Source: an uncultured Cytophagales bacterium (GTDB lineage Bacteria; Bacteroidota; Bacteroidia; Cytophagales; Thermonemataceae). Taken from it: a stretch of 64,000 nt of DNA. Each line of letters starts with the position of its first letter. The stretch's first letter is position 1. The position numbers and the translations under genes are program-made. The DNA is taken from NCBI GenBank assembly GCA_937911505.1, contig CALEMF010000027.1, forward strand, positions 1-64,000, in the 5' to 3' direction. The notes beneath the pieces were generated by a model. The model was not told where the DNA came from. It was given only the letters and a program-made list of their open reading frames with translations, and made no database searches. Shown piece by piece: positions 46,462-55,927 of the stretch.

Positions 46462-47463
46462 TTGGCTTCCTCTAATTTCATAGATTACGTAAAGATTCAC
46501 TGCCAATCAGGGAATGGTGGCAAGGGTGCCGTGCATTTTCGTAGAGAGAAGCACGTACCCAAAGGCGGACCAGATGGTGGAGATGGTGGCAGAGGAGGGC
46601 ACATTATTTTGAAAGGGAATGCCCAACTTTGGACTTTATTACACCTGCGTTACCAAAAGCACATCAAAGCAGCCCATGGTGTCAATGGTGGAGGAAATAG
46701 ACGTAGAGGAGCCAATGGAGAAGACATCATTATAGAAGTACCACTAGGTACCGTTGCTAAAGATGCCAAGACCCAAGAAGTACTTCTTGAGATCACAGAA
46801 GCCGAGCAAACAACTGTTTTACTCGAAGGCGGACGCGGTGGCTTAGGCAATGTACACTTCAAAAATGCTACCCAACAAACACCTCGTTTTGCACAAGGTG
46901 GTGAAGAAGGTGAAGAAAGATGGATCGTTTTAGAGTTGAAAGTGCTCGCTGATGTAGGCCTAGTAGGATTACCTAATGCAGGTAAATCTACCTTACTTTC
47001 TGTATTGTCTGCGGCTAAGCCAGAAATTGCCGACTACCCCTTTACTACCCTCGTACCCAACCTGGGCGTAGTCGCTTATAAAGATTACCAATCTTTTGTA
47101 ATGGCCGATATTCCTGGTATTATAGAAGGAGCAGCCGAAGGTAAGGGATTGGGCACACGATTCTTACGCCATATAGAGCGCAATGCCATTCTACTGTTTA
47201 TGGTATCGGCAGAGCACGCAATGGAAGAGCAAATACGTGCTACTTATGAAATGTTGTTGGATGAAGTACGTCGTTATAACCCTGAATTATTAGACAAAAA
47301 ACGTGTTTTGGCCATCACCAAGTGTGATCTGATTGACGAAGCCACTGTACAAAAAATAGCCCAGACACTCCCCAAAGAGCTACCTCACCTGTTTATTTCT
47401 TCTGTTACCCAAAAAAATATCCTGCCTTTAAAAGACTTACTCTGGACGCAAATGCAAGATTAA
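46462..47463 (+). CDS. obgE: Obg GTPase, ribosome assembly
   Basis: A 333-residue essential GTPase. The Gly-rich Obg fold (about 1-158, with [10 protein letters not shown] and [14 protein letters not shown]) precedes the G domain: G1 [12 protein letters not shown]3 [12 protein letters not shown], and G4 reading TKCD instead of NKxD, a change seen in Obg proteins of this phylum. The start is TTG at 46462, since [20 protein letters not shown] is the normal N-terminus. Obg helps mature the large ribosomal subunit. Its last four bases overlap the stop of thrC on the other strand. Confidence 0.95.
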   Translation: MASSNFIDYVKIHCQSGNGGKGAVHFRREKHVPKGGPDGGDGGRGGHIILKGNAQLWTLLHLRYQKHIKAAHGVNGGGNRRRGANGEDIIIEVPLGTVAKDAKTQEVLLEITEAEQTTVLLEGGRGGLGNVHFKNATQQTPRFAQGGEEGEERWIVLELKVLADVGLVGLPNAGKSTLLSVLSAAKPEIADYPFTTLVPNLGVVAYKDYQSFVMADIPGIIEGAAEGKGLGTRFLRHIERNAILLFMVSAEHAMEEQIRATYEMLLDEVRRYNPELLDKKRVLAITKCDLIDEATVQKIAQTLPKELPHLFISSVTQKNILPLKDLLWTQMQD

Positions 47464-48593
47464 GCATCTTCTAGTAGCTTTTGAATACTATTGGTAGCTT
47501 TTAAACCAGCCCCCGTTAGTACTGATACAATCGTTTCAGCAGAATGCGCCTCTTGTTGTAGATACTGCCTTACACCCGCTATCACTGCCGCTGAGGTAGG
47601 CTCTACAAAAAAGCCCTGTTTACCAAGTAGGAATAACGTGTCTTTAATTTCTGATTCTTCCACTACTAAAAACTTTCCGCTTGTAAGCTCCACATAATGA
47701 ATCATTTGTAAGCCTCTTACAGGTGTTTTAATCGCAATACCTTCTGCTATGGAAGGTTGGGTAGTGATTTCTGGAATAGCAGGTAAGTCTTGGTTAAAAG
47801 CCTCGTACAACGGACTACAATTGGCCGCTTGCACACCTATTATTTTTGGAATCTGGGTGGTAATACCCGCTCTCATCAACTCTCTAAAGCCAATGTAAGC
47901 GCCAATTAGTAAAGTGCCATTTCCTGCGGGTAATATTACTGTATCAGGGGCTTTCCAACCCATCTGCTCCGCTATTTCAAAAGCAAATGTTTTTGTTCCT
48001 TGAAAAAAATAAGGATTCCAACAGTGGCTCGCATAGTAGCTTTTCTGAGCTGCTTCTAGTGCCGCTTGTGCTGTATCTTCTCTAGTACCATCTATGAGAT
48101 GAAGCGTAGCCCCGTACATCTTTATTTGTGTTAGCTTGGCCTGAGAAGTGCGCTTAGGCGCGTAAATATCACAGGCAATGCCAGCTTTGGCACAATAAGC
48201 AGCCACAGAAGCCCCCGCGTTACCAGAAGAGTCTTGTACTACCTTATCGATCCCCAGTTCTTTTACCTTACTAATCATCACAGAAGCACCACGATCTTTA
48301 TAAGAGCCAGTAGGAAATAAGAAGTCGAGTTTTAAATGGATTTTAAAATTATCAAGATCAATTTGCTGTAAGGGGGTCGCGCCTTCCCCAAAGCTCACAA
48401 TGTTGGCGTCATCTTGTATCGGAATAGCTTCTCTGTAACGCCATAAGTTAGCAGAACGCTGGCGAATACGATAAATATCAAAGGAAGGCCTAAAGCGAAT
48501 ATCTAAGAGCCCTTGCTGGTCACTTTGCCAACGAGGTTCACTGAGTGCATACTCTTCTCCTGTTTTTACACAAATAAAGCTATTCTTCTTCAC
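47460..48593 (-). CDS. thrC: threonine synthase
   Basis: A 377-residue PLP enzyme that turns O-phosphohomoserine into threonine. The PLP lysine is in [12 protein letters not shown], the phosphate loop is [12 protein letters not shown], and [11 protein letters not shown] binds the cofactor further. The start is GTG at 48593. The N-terminal [17 protein letters not shown] retains the family's shape but most of the Cys residues of the usual zinc-like knuckle are lost. A related PLP lyase cannot be fully excluded. Confidence 0.75.
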   Translation of the reverse strand: MKKNSFICVKTGEEYALSEPRWQSDQQGLLDIRFRPSFDIYRIRQRSANLWRYREAIPIQDDANIVSFGEGATPLQQIDLDNFKIHLKLDFLFPTGSYKDRGASVMISKVKELGIDKVVQDSSGNAGASVAAYCAKAGIACDIYAPKRTSQAKLTQIKMYGATLHLIDGTREDTAQAALEAAQKSYYASHCWNPYFFQGTKTFAFEIAEQMGWKAPDTVILPAGNGTLLIGAYIGFRELMRAGITTQIPKIIGVQAANCSPLYEAFNQDLPAIPEITTQPSIAEGIAIKTPVRGLQMIHYVELTSGKFLVVEESEIKDTLFLLGKQGFFVEPTSAAVIAGVRQYLQQEAHSAETIVSVLTGAGLKATNSIQKLLEDA

Positions 48594-48717
48594 AAAGAAA
48601 GTGAAATGTAGTATAGATGAACCCTTGTTACAGAGTTTATTAATTCAATAATAAAAAAATGTTATCACTTTAGAAAGCCTGAGAAACAATTAAACTTATG
48701 GACAATAAGTAGACGCG

Positions 48718-49407
48718 TTACAGGGCAGCTAGTTCCTCTTGCTTCACAAAGAAGTTTTTTCTTTGAAAACGTAAGACACCCTCTTGCTCTAATTCGTTAA
48801 GAAGCGTTGTAACCGTTTGTCGCGAGCTTCCTATCAACTGTGCAATGTCTTTATGGGTCAAGAAGTTTTCCACAAATACCTCGTGCCCCATCATTTTTCC
48901 TTTCTCTTTTGTAACATCTTTCAAGAACTCTACAAGTCGTGTACGCACATCTTTGAAAATGAGCAACTCCAAGCGTCGTTCTAGCTTTTTGAATCTGAAA
49001 TTGATGATTTTATTGATCTTAAAGCTAAGCGGCTTATTGTTCAACATCAAGTCTTGCATATCATCAATCGTCATCGGGCATACAGTAGTGTTATTGTCTA
49101 AAGCCTGTGCAAAGTCACTTCGTTTGCCTTCTCCTAGTAGTGAGCGCTCTCCAAAGAGCTCTCCTCTAGTAAGAATGGCTTTGATGAACTCATCCCCTTC
49201 TTCAGAATAAGAGCCTATTTTTACGCGTCCGTTAGCAATTAAGAAAATCTTGTCCGCAGGATCATCCTCAAAGTAAATGAACTCGTCTTTTTTGAAATCA
49301 TAAAATTTATGTTGTTCTCGCTTTTTAGCATCCTTTACTCTGTGAGGACATAAGATGTTGTATAAGTTCACATCATCAAAAAACCAAATCTCCTTTTCAC
49401 CCGCCAT
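48718..49407 (-). CDS. Crp/Fnr-family transcription regulator
   Basis: A 229-residue regulator: cNMP-binding barrel (about 28-145) and a C-terminal Crp HTH (HKDIAQLIGSSRQTVTTLLNELEQEG). The ligand loop reads GELFGERSLLGEGKRSD, keeping the Glu and the Arg-Ser that contact a cyclic nucleotide in CRP, so cAMP or a similar ligand is plausible. No FNR-type Cys cluster is present. It is divergent from the DUF294 gene, with 117 bases between start codons, which could place that operon under its control. Confidence 0.9.
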   Translation of the reverse strand: MAGEKEIWFFDDVNLYNILCPHRVKDAKKREQHKFYDFKKDEFIYFEDDPADKIFLIANGRVKIGSYSEEGDEFIKAILTRGELFGERSLLGEGKRSDFAQALDNNTTVCPMTIDDMQDLMLNNKPLSFKINKIINFRFKKLERRLELLIFKDVRTRLVEFLKDVTKEKGKMMGHEVFVENFLTHKDIAQLIGSSRQTVTTLLNELEQEGVLRFQRKNFFVKQEELAAL

Positions 49408-49524
49408 GGCCTATATGTTTGTAGGTAATATTTTATAAATAAATGGTGTATTTCAGAAAATACTGACAAACATCATTTCATGCTAATTTAAATTATTTTA
49501 AATTCTTTTAAAAACAAAAACCCC

Positions 49525-51465
49525 ATGACGAGTTTTTCTGCTTTACAATCTATCGTAAACTTTTTGAAAGCACATCCGCCCTTTAGCTTCATTGCTATAG
49601 AAGACCTCTACAGCCTTGCAGAAGAAGTAGAATTGGTCTTTTTTGCCCAAAATGAAAGTATATTTCGGATGAATCAGCCACCCAATGCCTACTTTTACAT
49701 CGTAAAAAAGGGAGCTATTCGGCTTACGCAAGAGCAAGATAATATTGCCGTATTGGTCGACGAGTGTGCCACAGGTGATGTTTTTGGGGTAAGAGCGATC
49801 TTTGCAGAAGATACTTACCTCTCAAGTGCCACTGCCGCAGAAGACTCCTTAGTATATAAGGTAGATGTAGAGAAAGCTAAAAAAATTGTGCAAGACAACT
49901 CAAGAGTGGCCATGTATTTCGCTTCTATCTTTGCTTCTGGTTTGTCTATGCACAAAGACGAGGAAAGAAAGGCAAGAAGGTTTCTCGTACAAAAAGAAGA
50001 CTGGTTTTTTAACTCGGCTGGTATTGATACCATACAGATACAACCCCAGAAAGCAGTTATTACCTGCCTACTAGAAAAAAGTATACAATATGGTGCTACA
50101 CTGATGACACGTCATAAAGTAGGTTCATTAGTTTTAGTTAATGAACAGGGACATCCTGCAGGGATTGTCACAGACACCGACCTCAGAAAGAAGGTAATTG
50201 CCAAAGGCCAGTCGAGCGACCTACCGCTACTCACGGTCATGTCTTCCCCTGTACTTACCATAGGCTTAGGCTATAGCTTACTAGAAGTATTACTTATTAT
50301 GACCGCCCATAAAGTATCTCATCTATGTATTACAGAAGATGGCAGTACACAAAGCAAAGTGATAGGTATTATCTCACAAAGAGATGTGCTCTTACTCCAA
50401 GGCAATAACCCCGCAGTAATTGCTAAACACATACAACAGAGTGAAGACATTGACCTCATCCGTCACCTTAGAGACCAAGCCGAGAAGTTAGTGCATAGCT
50501 ACCTTTACCAAGAGTTAGCCATTCCACTTATTTCAAATATTATTACCGAAATTAACGATACGCTCATAGAGAAAGCCGTTCATTTAGCACAAGCCAAGCT
50601 TACTGACAAAGGGCTTCCCCCACCTGATGTAAAATTTTGTTGGCTTTCTTTAGGTAGCGAAGGCCGTAAAGAGCAACTGCTAAGAACAGATCAGGACAAC
50701 GCCTTGGTGTATGAAGATACCCACGATGAAGAAAAAGCGGTGGCTCATAGAGATTATTTCCTTCAAATGACAAAGGAAGTTACTAGGCTACTCGTACATT
50801 GGGGATTTGTAGAATGTGCAGCAGATATTATGGCGAGTAATCCTACTTGGTGTCAGCCACTCTCGCAGTGGGAAAACTATTTTGAAGAATGGATAAGCTT
50901 CCCTGATGAGAAAGCGGTTATGAATATGACGATCTTTTTTGATTTTCGCCCTATCGCAGGTGAATTCGCGCTAGCAGATCGCCTAAAGCAGTATATTTTC
51001 GATAGTATTCAGCGTAATAGTGCGTTCCTATCTTACTTGGCCAAAAATGCGCTGCAAAACTTACCTCCCTTAAGCTTTTTCAGTAACTTCATCGTAGAGA
51101 AAAATGGAGAGCACAAAGACTTGTTTGATATAAAAGCACGCGCTATGATGCCTCTTGCCGATGCAGCGCGTATTTTTATGTTAGAGTTCAACTTACCCAT
51201 TTACGGAAGTACATTTGAGCGTTTTGAAGCGGTAAGTAAGCTTGAAGAAAACTTAAAAGATATCTGTACTTCTGCTGCGTTGGCCTACGAAATATTTATC
51301 AAGCATCGCGCATTGACAGGTTTTAATGAGGACAATGATGGTCGGTATATCAATCCAAAAGACTTGAATAAGCTTGAAAAGCAAATTCTCAAGAATGCTT
51401 TTGAAACAATTACCAAGCTACAGAAAATTTTAGAGGTGCGTTATCAGGTAAACTATCTCCAATGA
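49525..51465 (+). CDS. cNMP-CBS-DUF294 nucleotidyltransferase-like protein
   Basis: A 646-residue cytosolic signal-type protein. The order is cNMP-binding domain (about 15-120), two CBS domains (about 180-300), a DUF294 nucleotidyltransferase domain (about 330-460; LGSEGRKEQLLRTDQDNALV holds the GS and DxD of the active site) and a C-terminal DUF294_C helical part. The cNMP loop reads DVFGVRAIFAEDTYLSSAT and lacks the Glu and Arg used to bind cAMP, so the ligand may differ. By likeness to GlnD it could modify a protein or nucleic acid. It is coupled to the exonuclease gene by a 4-base overlap. Confidence 0.9.
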   Translation: MTSFSALQSIVNFLKAHPPFSFIAIEDLYSLAEEVELVFFAQNESIFRMNQPPNAYFYIVKKGAIRLTQEQDNIAVLVDECATGDVFGVRAIFAEDTYLSSATAAEDSLVYKVDVEKAKKIVQDNSRVAMYFASIFASGLSMHKDEERKARRFLVQKEDWFFNSAGIDTIQIQPQKAVITCLLEKSIQYGATLMTRHKVGSLVLVNEQGHPAGIVTDTDLRKKVIAKGQSSDLPLLTVMSSPVLTIGLGYSLLEVLLIMTAHKVSHLCITEDGSTQSKVIGIISQRDVLLLQGNNPAVIAKHIQQSEDIDLIRHLRDQAEKLVHSYLYQELAIPLISNIITEINDTLIEKAVHLAQAKLTDKGLPPPDVKFCWLSLGSEGRKEQLLRTDQDNALVYEDTHDEEKAVAHRDYFLQMTKEVTRLLVHWGFVECAADIMASNPTWCQPLSQWENYFEEWISFPDEKAVMNMTIFFDFRPIAGEFALADRLKQYIFDSIQRNSAFLSYLAKNALQNLPPLSFFSNFIVEKNGEHKDLFDIKARAMMPLADAARIFMLEFNLPIYGSTFERFEAVSKLEENLKDICTSAALAYEIFIKHRALTGFNEDNDGRYINPKDLNKLEKQILKNAFETITKLQKILEVRYQVNYLQ

Positions 51466-52154
51466 TTAAATGGTTAAAAAAACAGCAAGTTCGTAGCAAG
51501 TGTAAACAGAATCAACTAGCCAAACCGCTCTGTACTTACATAGAAAGTTGCGATCGTATTCGTACAGACCTTCCCTTTCAGGAAAACAAGTACATTGTAT
51601 TCGACACTGAAACCACTGGGTTAGACGCTCATAAAGATAGAATTATCTCTATTGCAGGAGTTGTTGTACAGCGTAATGCAATTATTTATCGCCAGAGCTT
51701 CGAAAAGCTTATCAAACAAGAACGCATAGGTAATAAAGAAAGCTCTCCTATTCACCAAATACTATCGCAAGACCTAGCAGAGGCACAGGCAGAAGAAGAG
51801 GTGCTTCAAGATTGGCTTTCTTTTACTAGAGGAGCTGTTTTAGTAGCCCACCAGGCTTCTTTTGATGTCAATATTGTACAACACCATGTATTAAAGTTAT
51901 TTGATATACCGCTTTTTAATCCCTACATCGATACCTTTACACTGGCCAGACGATTAGACAAAGCGAGTATTGATAGTAGTCCTACCTCTAACCAAGCTTA
52001 CGATTTAGATACACTTTGTGAGCGCTTTCAGATTAAAATAGAGCAAAGACATACCGCTATGGGTGATGCACTTGCCACTGCTGAGCTTTTTCTGCATTTA
52101 GTACAACACTTAAAAGAACGAGGCAACCAAAAAACGAAGCACTTTATCAGCTAA
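51462..52154 (+). CDS. DnaQ-like 3'-5' exonuclease
   Basis: A 230-residue DEDDh exonuclease. Exo I reads VFDTETTGLD (Asp48, Glu50), Exo II VAHQASFDVNI, and Exo III RHTAMGDALATAELF with the catalytic His and Asp. About 44 basic residues precede the fold. Relatives trim DNA or RNA 3' ends or proofread. Its ATG lies in the stop of the DUF294 gene (ATGA), and a DUF294-exonuclease pair is known in other phyla too, which argues for a shared role. Confidence 0.88.
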   Translation: MIKWLKKQQVRSKCKQNQLAKPLCTYIESCDRIRTDLPFQENKYIVFDTETTGLDAHKDRIISIAGVVVQRNAIIYRQSFEKLIKQERIGNKESSPIHQILSQDLAEAQAEEEVLQDWLSFTRGAVLVAHQASFDVNIVQHHVLKLFDIPLFNPYIDTFTLARRLDKASIDSSPTSNQAYDLDTLCERFQIKIEQRHTAMGDALATAELFLHLVQHLKERGNQKTKHFIS

Positions 52155-52165
52155 CCGACCGTAGG

Positions 52166-53476
52166 CTAGCCAGCAAAAAGTCGATTTCTGTGCGCATCTA
52201 GTTTAAGTAAAATAAAAATTAGAATGGTAAAAGACCACAGAGAGGAGCCTCCGTAGCTAATGAAGGGTAAGGGAATACCTACTACAGGAAATAGTCCCAT
52301 CGTCATGGAAATATTGAGGGTAAAGTGGAAGAAAAGAATAGAAGCTACACCGTAACCATAAATCCGCGCAAAACCATCAGGCTGCCGCTCTGCAATGATA
52401 ATCACACGGCTCATTAGCCCTATGTACAGTAGAATGAGTAAACTACTTCCTATCCATCCGCCTTCTTCACCAATGGTACAAAAAATAAAATCAGTGCGTT
52501 GCTCAGGGACGAAGTCGTATTTCGTTTGTGTCCCCTGTAGGAATCCTTTCCCTGTCAAGCCTCCCGAGCCAATGGCTATTTTAGATTGTTGTAAGTTATA
52601 GCGAGAGCCTCTAGCTCTTTTATCTACTTCCTCGTCTAAAAGAATCATAATTCGTTCCTTTTGATGAGGCTTGAGCACATTCTCAAAGATGAAGTTTACG
52701 CTGAAAGCATAGGCAATGTGTACCAATGCAATGAGTATGATACTCATAACCAGACGTCTCGTTATTTTACCTCGTAAAAAGTAGTAAATACCAAAAAAAA
52801 GTGCTGCTAAGACAAGCACTGCAAAAGATAAATAAGCAATGGGTACTACCAAGGCTAGTACAAAAAATATCCCTGCATCTAGAGGTAAAAAGAGAAAAAT
52901 ACTATGTAATCCCTCCCTGTAGAACACCAGTAAAAAGCTTACGAAAATCAGCATAGAGCCGGCGTCAGGTTGTAGTAAAATAAGTAGCGCAGGTACCGCT
53001 AAGATGGTAAGTGCTATGAGGGCTGTTTTAAAGAAAGCACCCACATTTTTCCGCTGAATTTTTAAAGAGACACCTGACTGACTTAGGTATTTAGCAATCG
53101 CCAAGGAGCAAGCTAGCTTAGCGAATTCAGCAGGTTGTAAGCGCATAAAACCTAAGTCGAACCAAGAACGCGCACCCCCAATTTTCACCCCCACAATAAG
53201 TACCAACACCAATAATAATACAATCAGCGCATAAAAAACGTATGCAAAAGCTTCAAATAGCTTGTAATCGATGAGCATAATACCTATAACTAAGATAACG
53301 GCAAAGGCAAGCCGAAGTATCTGCTTTCCCGAATAGATAGAGAGATTGTAAATAGGCTGAGGGGCTTTTACATCATATACTGCTGAATAAATACTTAATA
53401 TACCTAGCGTTACCAGTGCTAGATATAAGAAAATGGTGACAGCGTCTAAATTCGCTACAATACTTCTTCTACTCAC
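52166..53476 (-). CDS. rodA: rod-shape SEDS glycosyltransferase RodA
   Basis: A 436-residue peptidoglycan polymerase of the SEDS family with about 10-12 helices. GGARSWFDLGFMRLQPAEFAK, QPDAGSMLIF, the long loop around GSRYNLQQSKIAIGSGGLTGKGFLQGTQTKYDFVPEQRTDFIF and GIPLPFISYGGSSL are all conserved. It forms glycan strands with PBP2 during elongation. It ends the mre operon, 22 bases after mrdA. Longer than the E. coli protein by about 65 residues, as usual in this phylum. Confidence 0.96.
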   Translation of the reverse strand: MSRRSIVANLDAVTIFLYLALVTLGILSIYSAVYDVKAPQPIYNLSIYSGKQILRLAFAVILVIGIMLIDYKLFEAFAYVFYALIVLLLVLVLIVGVKIGGARSWFDLGFMRLQPAEFAKLACSLAIAKYLSQSGVSLKIQRKNVGAFFKTALIALTILAVPALLILLQPDAGSMLIFVSFLLVFYREGLHSIFLFLPLDAGIFFVLALVVPIAYLSFAVLVLAALFFGIYYFLRGKITRRLVMSIILIALVHIAYAFSVNFIFENVLKPHQKERIMILLDEEVDKRARGSRYNLQQSKIAIGSGGLTGKGFLQGTQTKYDFVPEQRTDFIFCTIGEEGGWIGSSLLILLYIGLMSRVIIIAERQPDGFARIYGYGVASILFFHFTLNISMTMGLFPVVGIPLPFISYGGSSLWSFTILIFILLKLDAHRNRLFAG

Positions 53477-53498
53477 TTAGAATTCTCTTTTACAATCT

Positions 53499-55403
53499 TT
53501 ATTCGTCTTCTTTTCTCACTAACAAAGCCTTTAGGCTGTCTGCACGCGCTTGAGCCGCTTTTCTAATCGCTTCTCTCCTCAGAATTTCTCTCTTAGTGAA
53601 AGCCTTATCAACTACCTGCTTCAGTAAGGCTGGTCGTTGGATAGTATCTGTTAAATACTGTTCAATCATTAAGCTAGCAATATTCGCTGCCCAAATGCCG
53701 CCAAAGCCTGCATTTTCTACATATACAGAAATGGCAATCTTAGGATTGTCTTTAGGGGCAAAAGCAATAAAGGTGGAATGGTCTTCTCCGTGTGGATTTT
53801 GCACGGTTCCTGTCTTGGCACAAATGACGATGTCTTTATTGTAAGGCATTTGTGCTAAGGGGCCCACTGTACCATTTTTAAAGGCTGCCTCCATGCCATT
53901 GGTTATAATGTTAAAATATCTTTTACTCGCACCTACGTAGTGCTTTTTCTGGTACTCAGGTAGTGGTTTGCTCTGTTCTCCTATCCCTTTTATGAGGTGA
54001 GGAATATAATAGAATCCCCTATTGGCTAGGGTAGCAGCTAGATTACCCAACTGTAGTAAAGTGACACCCATCTCACCTTGCCCAATACTCAGCGAGTATA
54101 TATTGGAATAGTTCCAACGCCCTTCTCCATAAGCTTTATTGAAAAAGGCTGCCTTCGGAATACTTCCTGCACCTTCGTTGGCAATATCGACGCCCAGTTT
54201 CCTGCCAAACCCAAATTGTAATACACGTTCACGCCACACATCGTAGTTATAATACAAGCTATCAAAGCTATCACCATCTTTATAAACAAAGCGTCTAAAG
54301 GCATTATAATAGAAAGGGTTACAAGAGTGCTGTATAGAAGTACGCGCATTGGTAGGATTAGGATGCCAGTGGCATTTTACCAAGTTTCTAGCACAAGGAA
54401 ATTGATACTTAGGTGTAATAACCCCTGCTTGCAAGCCTATGAGGGCTTGTACTGTTTTAAAGGTAGAACCTGGTGGATAACGTGATTGTAAGGCCCTATT
54501 GAATAGTGGCTTGTATTCATCTACAATCAGCGATCTAAAATTGACGGACAGTTTATTTCCCGTGAGCAAATTAGGATCATAAGAAGGAGCAGAAGCCAGC
54601 GTTAAAATCTCACCTGTACTAGGCTCTATGGCTACGATTCCACCTATTTTATGGGTAAGGAGTTGTTCGGCCAGTTGCTGAAGTTCTAAATCAATACTTG
54701 CCACCAGTTTTTTACCAGGAATGGCTTTTTTGTCTAGCGCTCCGTCTCTGAAAGCGCCTACCTCTTGGTTATACTTATTTTTTACAATGTATTTTACACC
54801 TTTCTCTCCCCGTATGTAGGGCTCGTAAGAAGCTTCTATCCCACTTTGCCCTACTAAATCCCCTTGTTCGTAGTACTTCTCACTCTCACGGTTTTTTTTG
54901 AGCTGTGTAGCGTTGATCTCCCCTATATAACCAAGCGTATTGGCTAAACTACGGTGTGGATAGACACGTATGGTACGCGGCACCACATAAAAGCCAGGGT
55001 AGTCAAAGAGAATATCTTGTATTTGAGCATACTCTAGTTTGGAAAGTTGTGGAATAAATACCTGACCCGTGAAGTTTCTGAGTAAGCGATTCATTCTTTC
55101 TTCAAAGGTCTCTTTGGTAATATTGAGCGCCTCACAAAAACGTAAGGTATCTTCCATTTCCACCTCTCGCGTGATCACCATTAGGTCGTACACGGGTTCG
55201 TTGTACACCAATAACTTACCATTTCGATCGTAGATAAGCCCTCTATGTGGGTGAATTATTTCTTTGTGTACGGCATTACTCTCAGCAGCGGCTTTATAGC
55301 TATCTTCTAATATTTGTAGTTTAAATAACTGTACAATGAACACCAGACCTACTATAATGAATAAGCCGTACATCGTAAACTGCCTGTTTGAGCGTACTTC
55401 CAT
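53499..55403 (-). CDS. mrdA: penicillin-binding protein 2
   Basis: A 634-residue class B PBP, the transpeptidase for wall elongation. One N-terminal membrane anchor (about 9-27), a dimerisation domain (HPHRGLIYDRNG) and the transpeptidase domain with active Ser313 in STFK, SCN (SIQHSCNPF) and KTGT motifs. The last 30 residues are charged and cytosol-like. Its ATG overlaps the mreD stop by one base, and rodA follows; PBP2 and RodA act as one complex. Confidence 0.96.
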   Translation of the reverse strand: MEVRSNRQFTMYGLFIIVGLVFIVQLFKLQILEDSYKAAAESNAVHKEIIHPHRGLIYDRNGKLLVYNEPVYDLMVITREVEMEDTLRFCEALNITKETFEERMNRLLRNFTGQVFIPQLSKLEYAQIQDILFDYPGFYVVPRTIRVYPHRSLANTLGYIGEINATQLKKNRESEKYYEQGDLVGQSGIEASYEPYIRGEKGVKYIVKNKYNQEVGAFRDGALDKKAIPGKKLVASIDLELQQLAEQLLTHKIGGIVAIEPSTGEILTLASAPSYDPNLLTGNKLSVNFRSLIVDEYKPLFNRALQSRYPPGSTFKTVQALIGLQAGVITPKYQFPCARNLVKCHWHPNPTNARTSIQHSCNPFYYNAFRRFVYKDGDSFDSLYYNYDVWRERVLQFGFGRKLGVDIANEGAGSIPKAAFFNKAYGEGRWNYSNIYSLSIGQGEMGVTLLQLGNLAATLANRGFYYIPHLIKGIGEQSKPLPEYQKKHYVGASKRYFNIITNGMEAAFKNGTVGPLAQMPYNKDIVICAKTGTVQNPHGEDHSTFIAFAPKDNPKIAISVYVENAGFGGIWAANIASLMIEQYLTDTIQRPALLKQVVDKAFTKREILRREAIRKAAQARADSLKALLVRKEDE

Positions 55404-55927
55404 TATCGCCTTTTGGGTGTAAGAAATAAATATTGTACTATTATAACTGTGATAAGTGTAAATATGGTACTAAAGATAACTCTTTTTAAGCTGAAAGCAA
55501 GTAATTGAATAGTACCTGCTTCTATAAAGAAAATGATACTATGATGTATGAATATGAGTAGGGTTGCATAGGTAGCAAATAGAGACGACCCCAACTCTCT
55601 TACTGATACTTCTGTGATCAGGTCTCGGTTTACGTTACTTCTTACAACTAAGGTATTTACAACGAAAGGTCTTACATAAGCTAGTAACAAGCAAGCAGCT
55701 ATATGAATACCTAGTGTATCGTAAAAGGCATCTATGATAAGCCCCGTTAAGAACGCTATTAGTAATAGGTAAATACGATTAGCGCGATAAGGCAAACCGA
55801 GTAGAAAGCCCACATAAGTGAAACAGAAAGCTGTCTCAAATAGAATCATTTTTCGTGCAAAGAACACCTGAAAAACTATGTAACCAATAAAGCCAAGTAA
55901 CTGAGGAAAAATTCCTTGTTGATTCAT
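55403..55927 (-). CDS. mreD: rod-shape-determining protein MreD
   Basis: A 174-residue inner-membrane protein with about five helices and no catalytic motif, encoded between mreC and mrdA. LIIDAFYDTLGIHIAACLLLAYVRPFV is the best-kept segment of the family. MreD is part of the elongasome. The start overlaps the mreC stop by four bases. Assignment rests on the helix pattern and, above all, on position. Confidence 0.9.
   Translation of the reverse strand: MNQQGIFPQLLGFIGYIVFQVFFARKMILFETAFCFTYVGFLLGLPYRANRIYLLLIAFLTGLIIDAFYDTLGIHIAACLLLAYVRPFVVNTLVVRSNVNRDLITEVSVRELGSSLFATYATLLIFIHHSIIFFIEAGTIQLLAFSLKRVIFSTIFTLITVIIVQYLFLTPKRR

Noticed and set aside
48845-49210. 121-codon frame opposite the Crp/Fnr gene
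   Set aside because: Low-complexity Ser/Lys shadow; the opposite strand holds a complete regulator.
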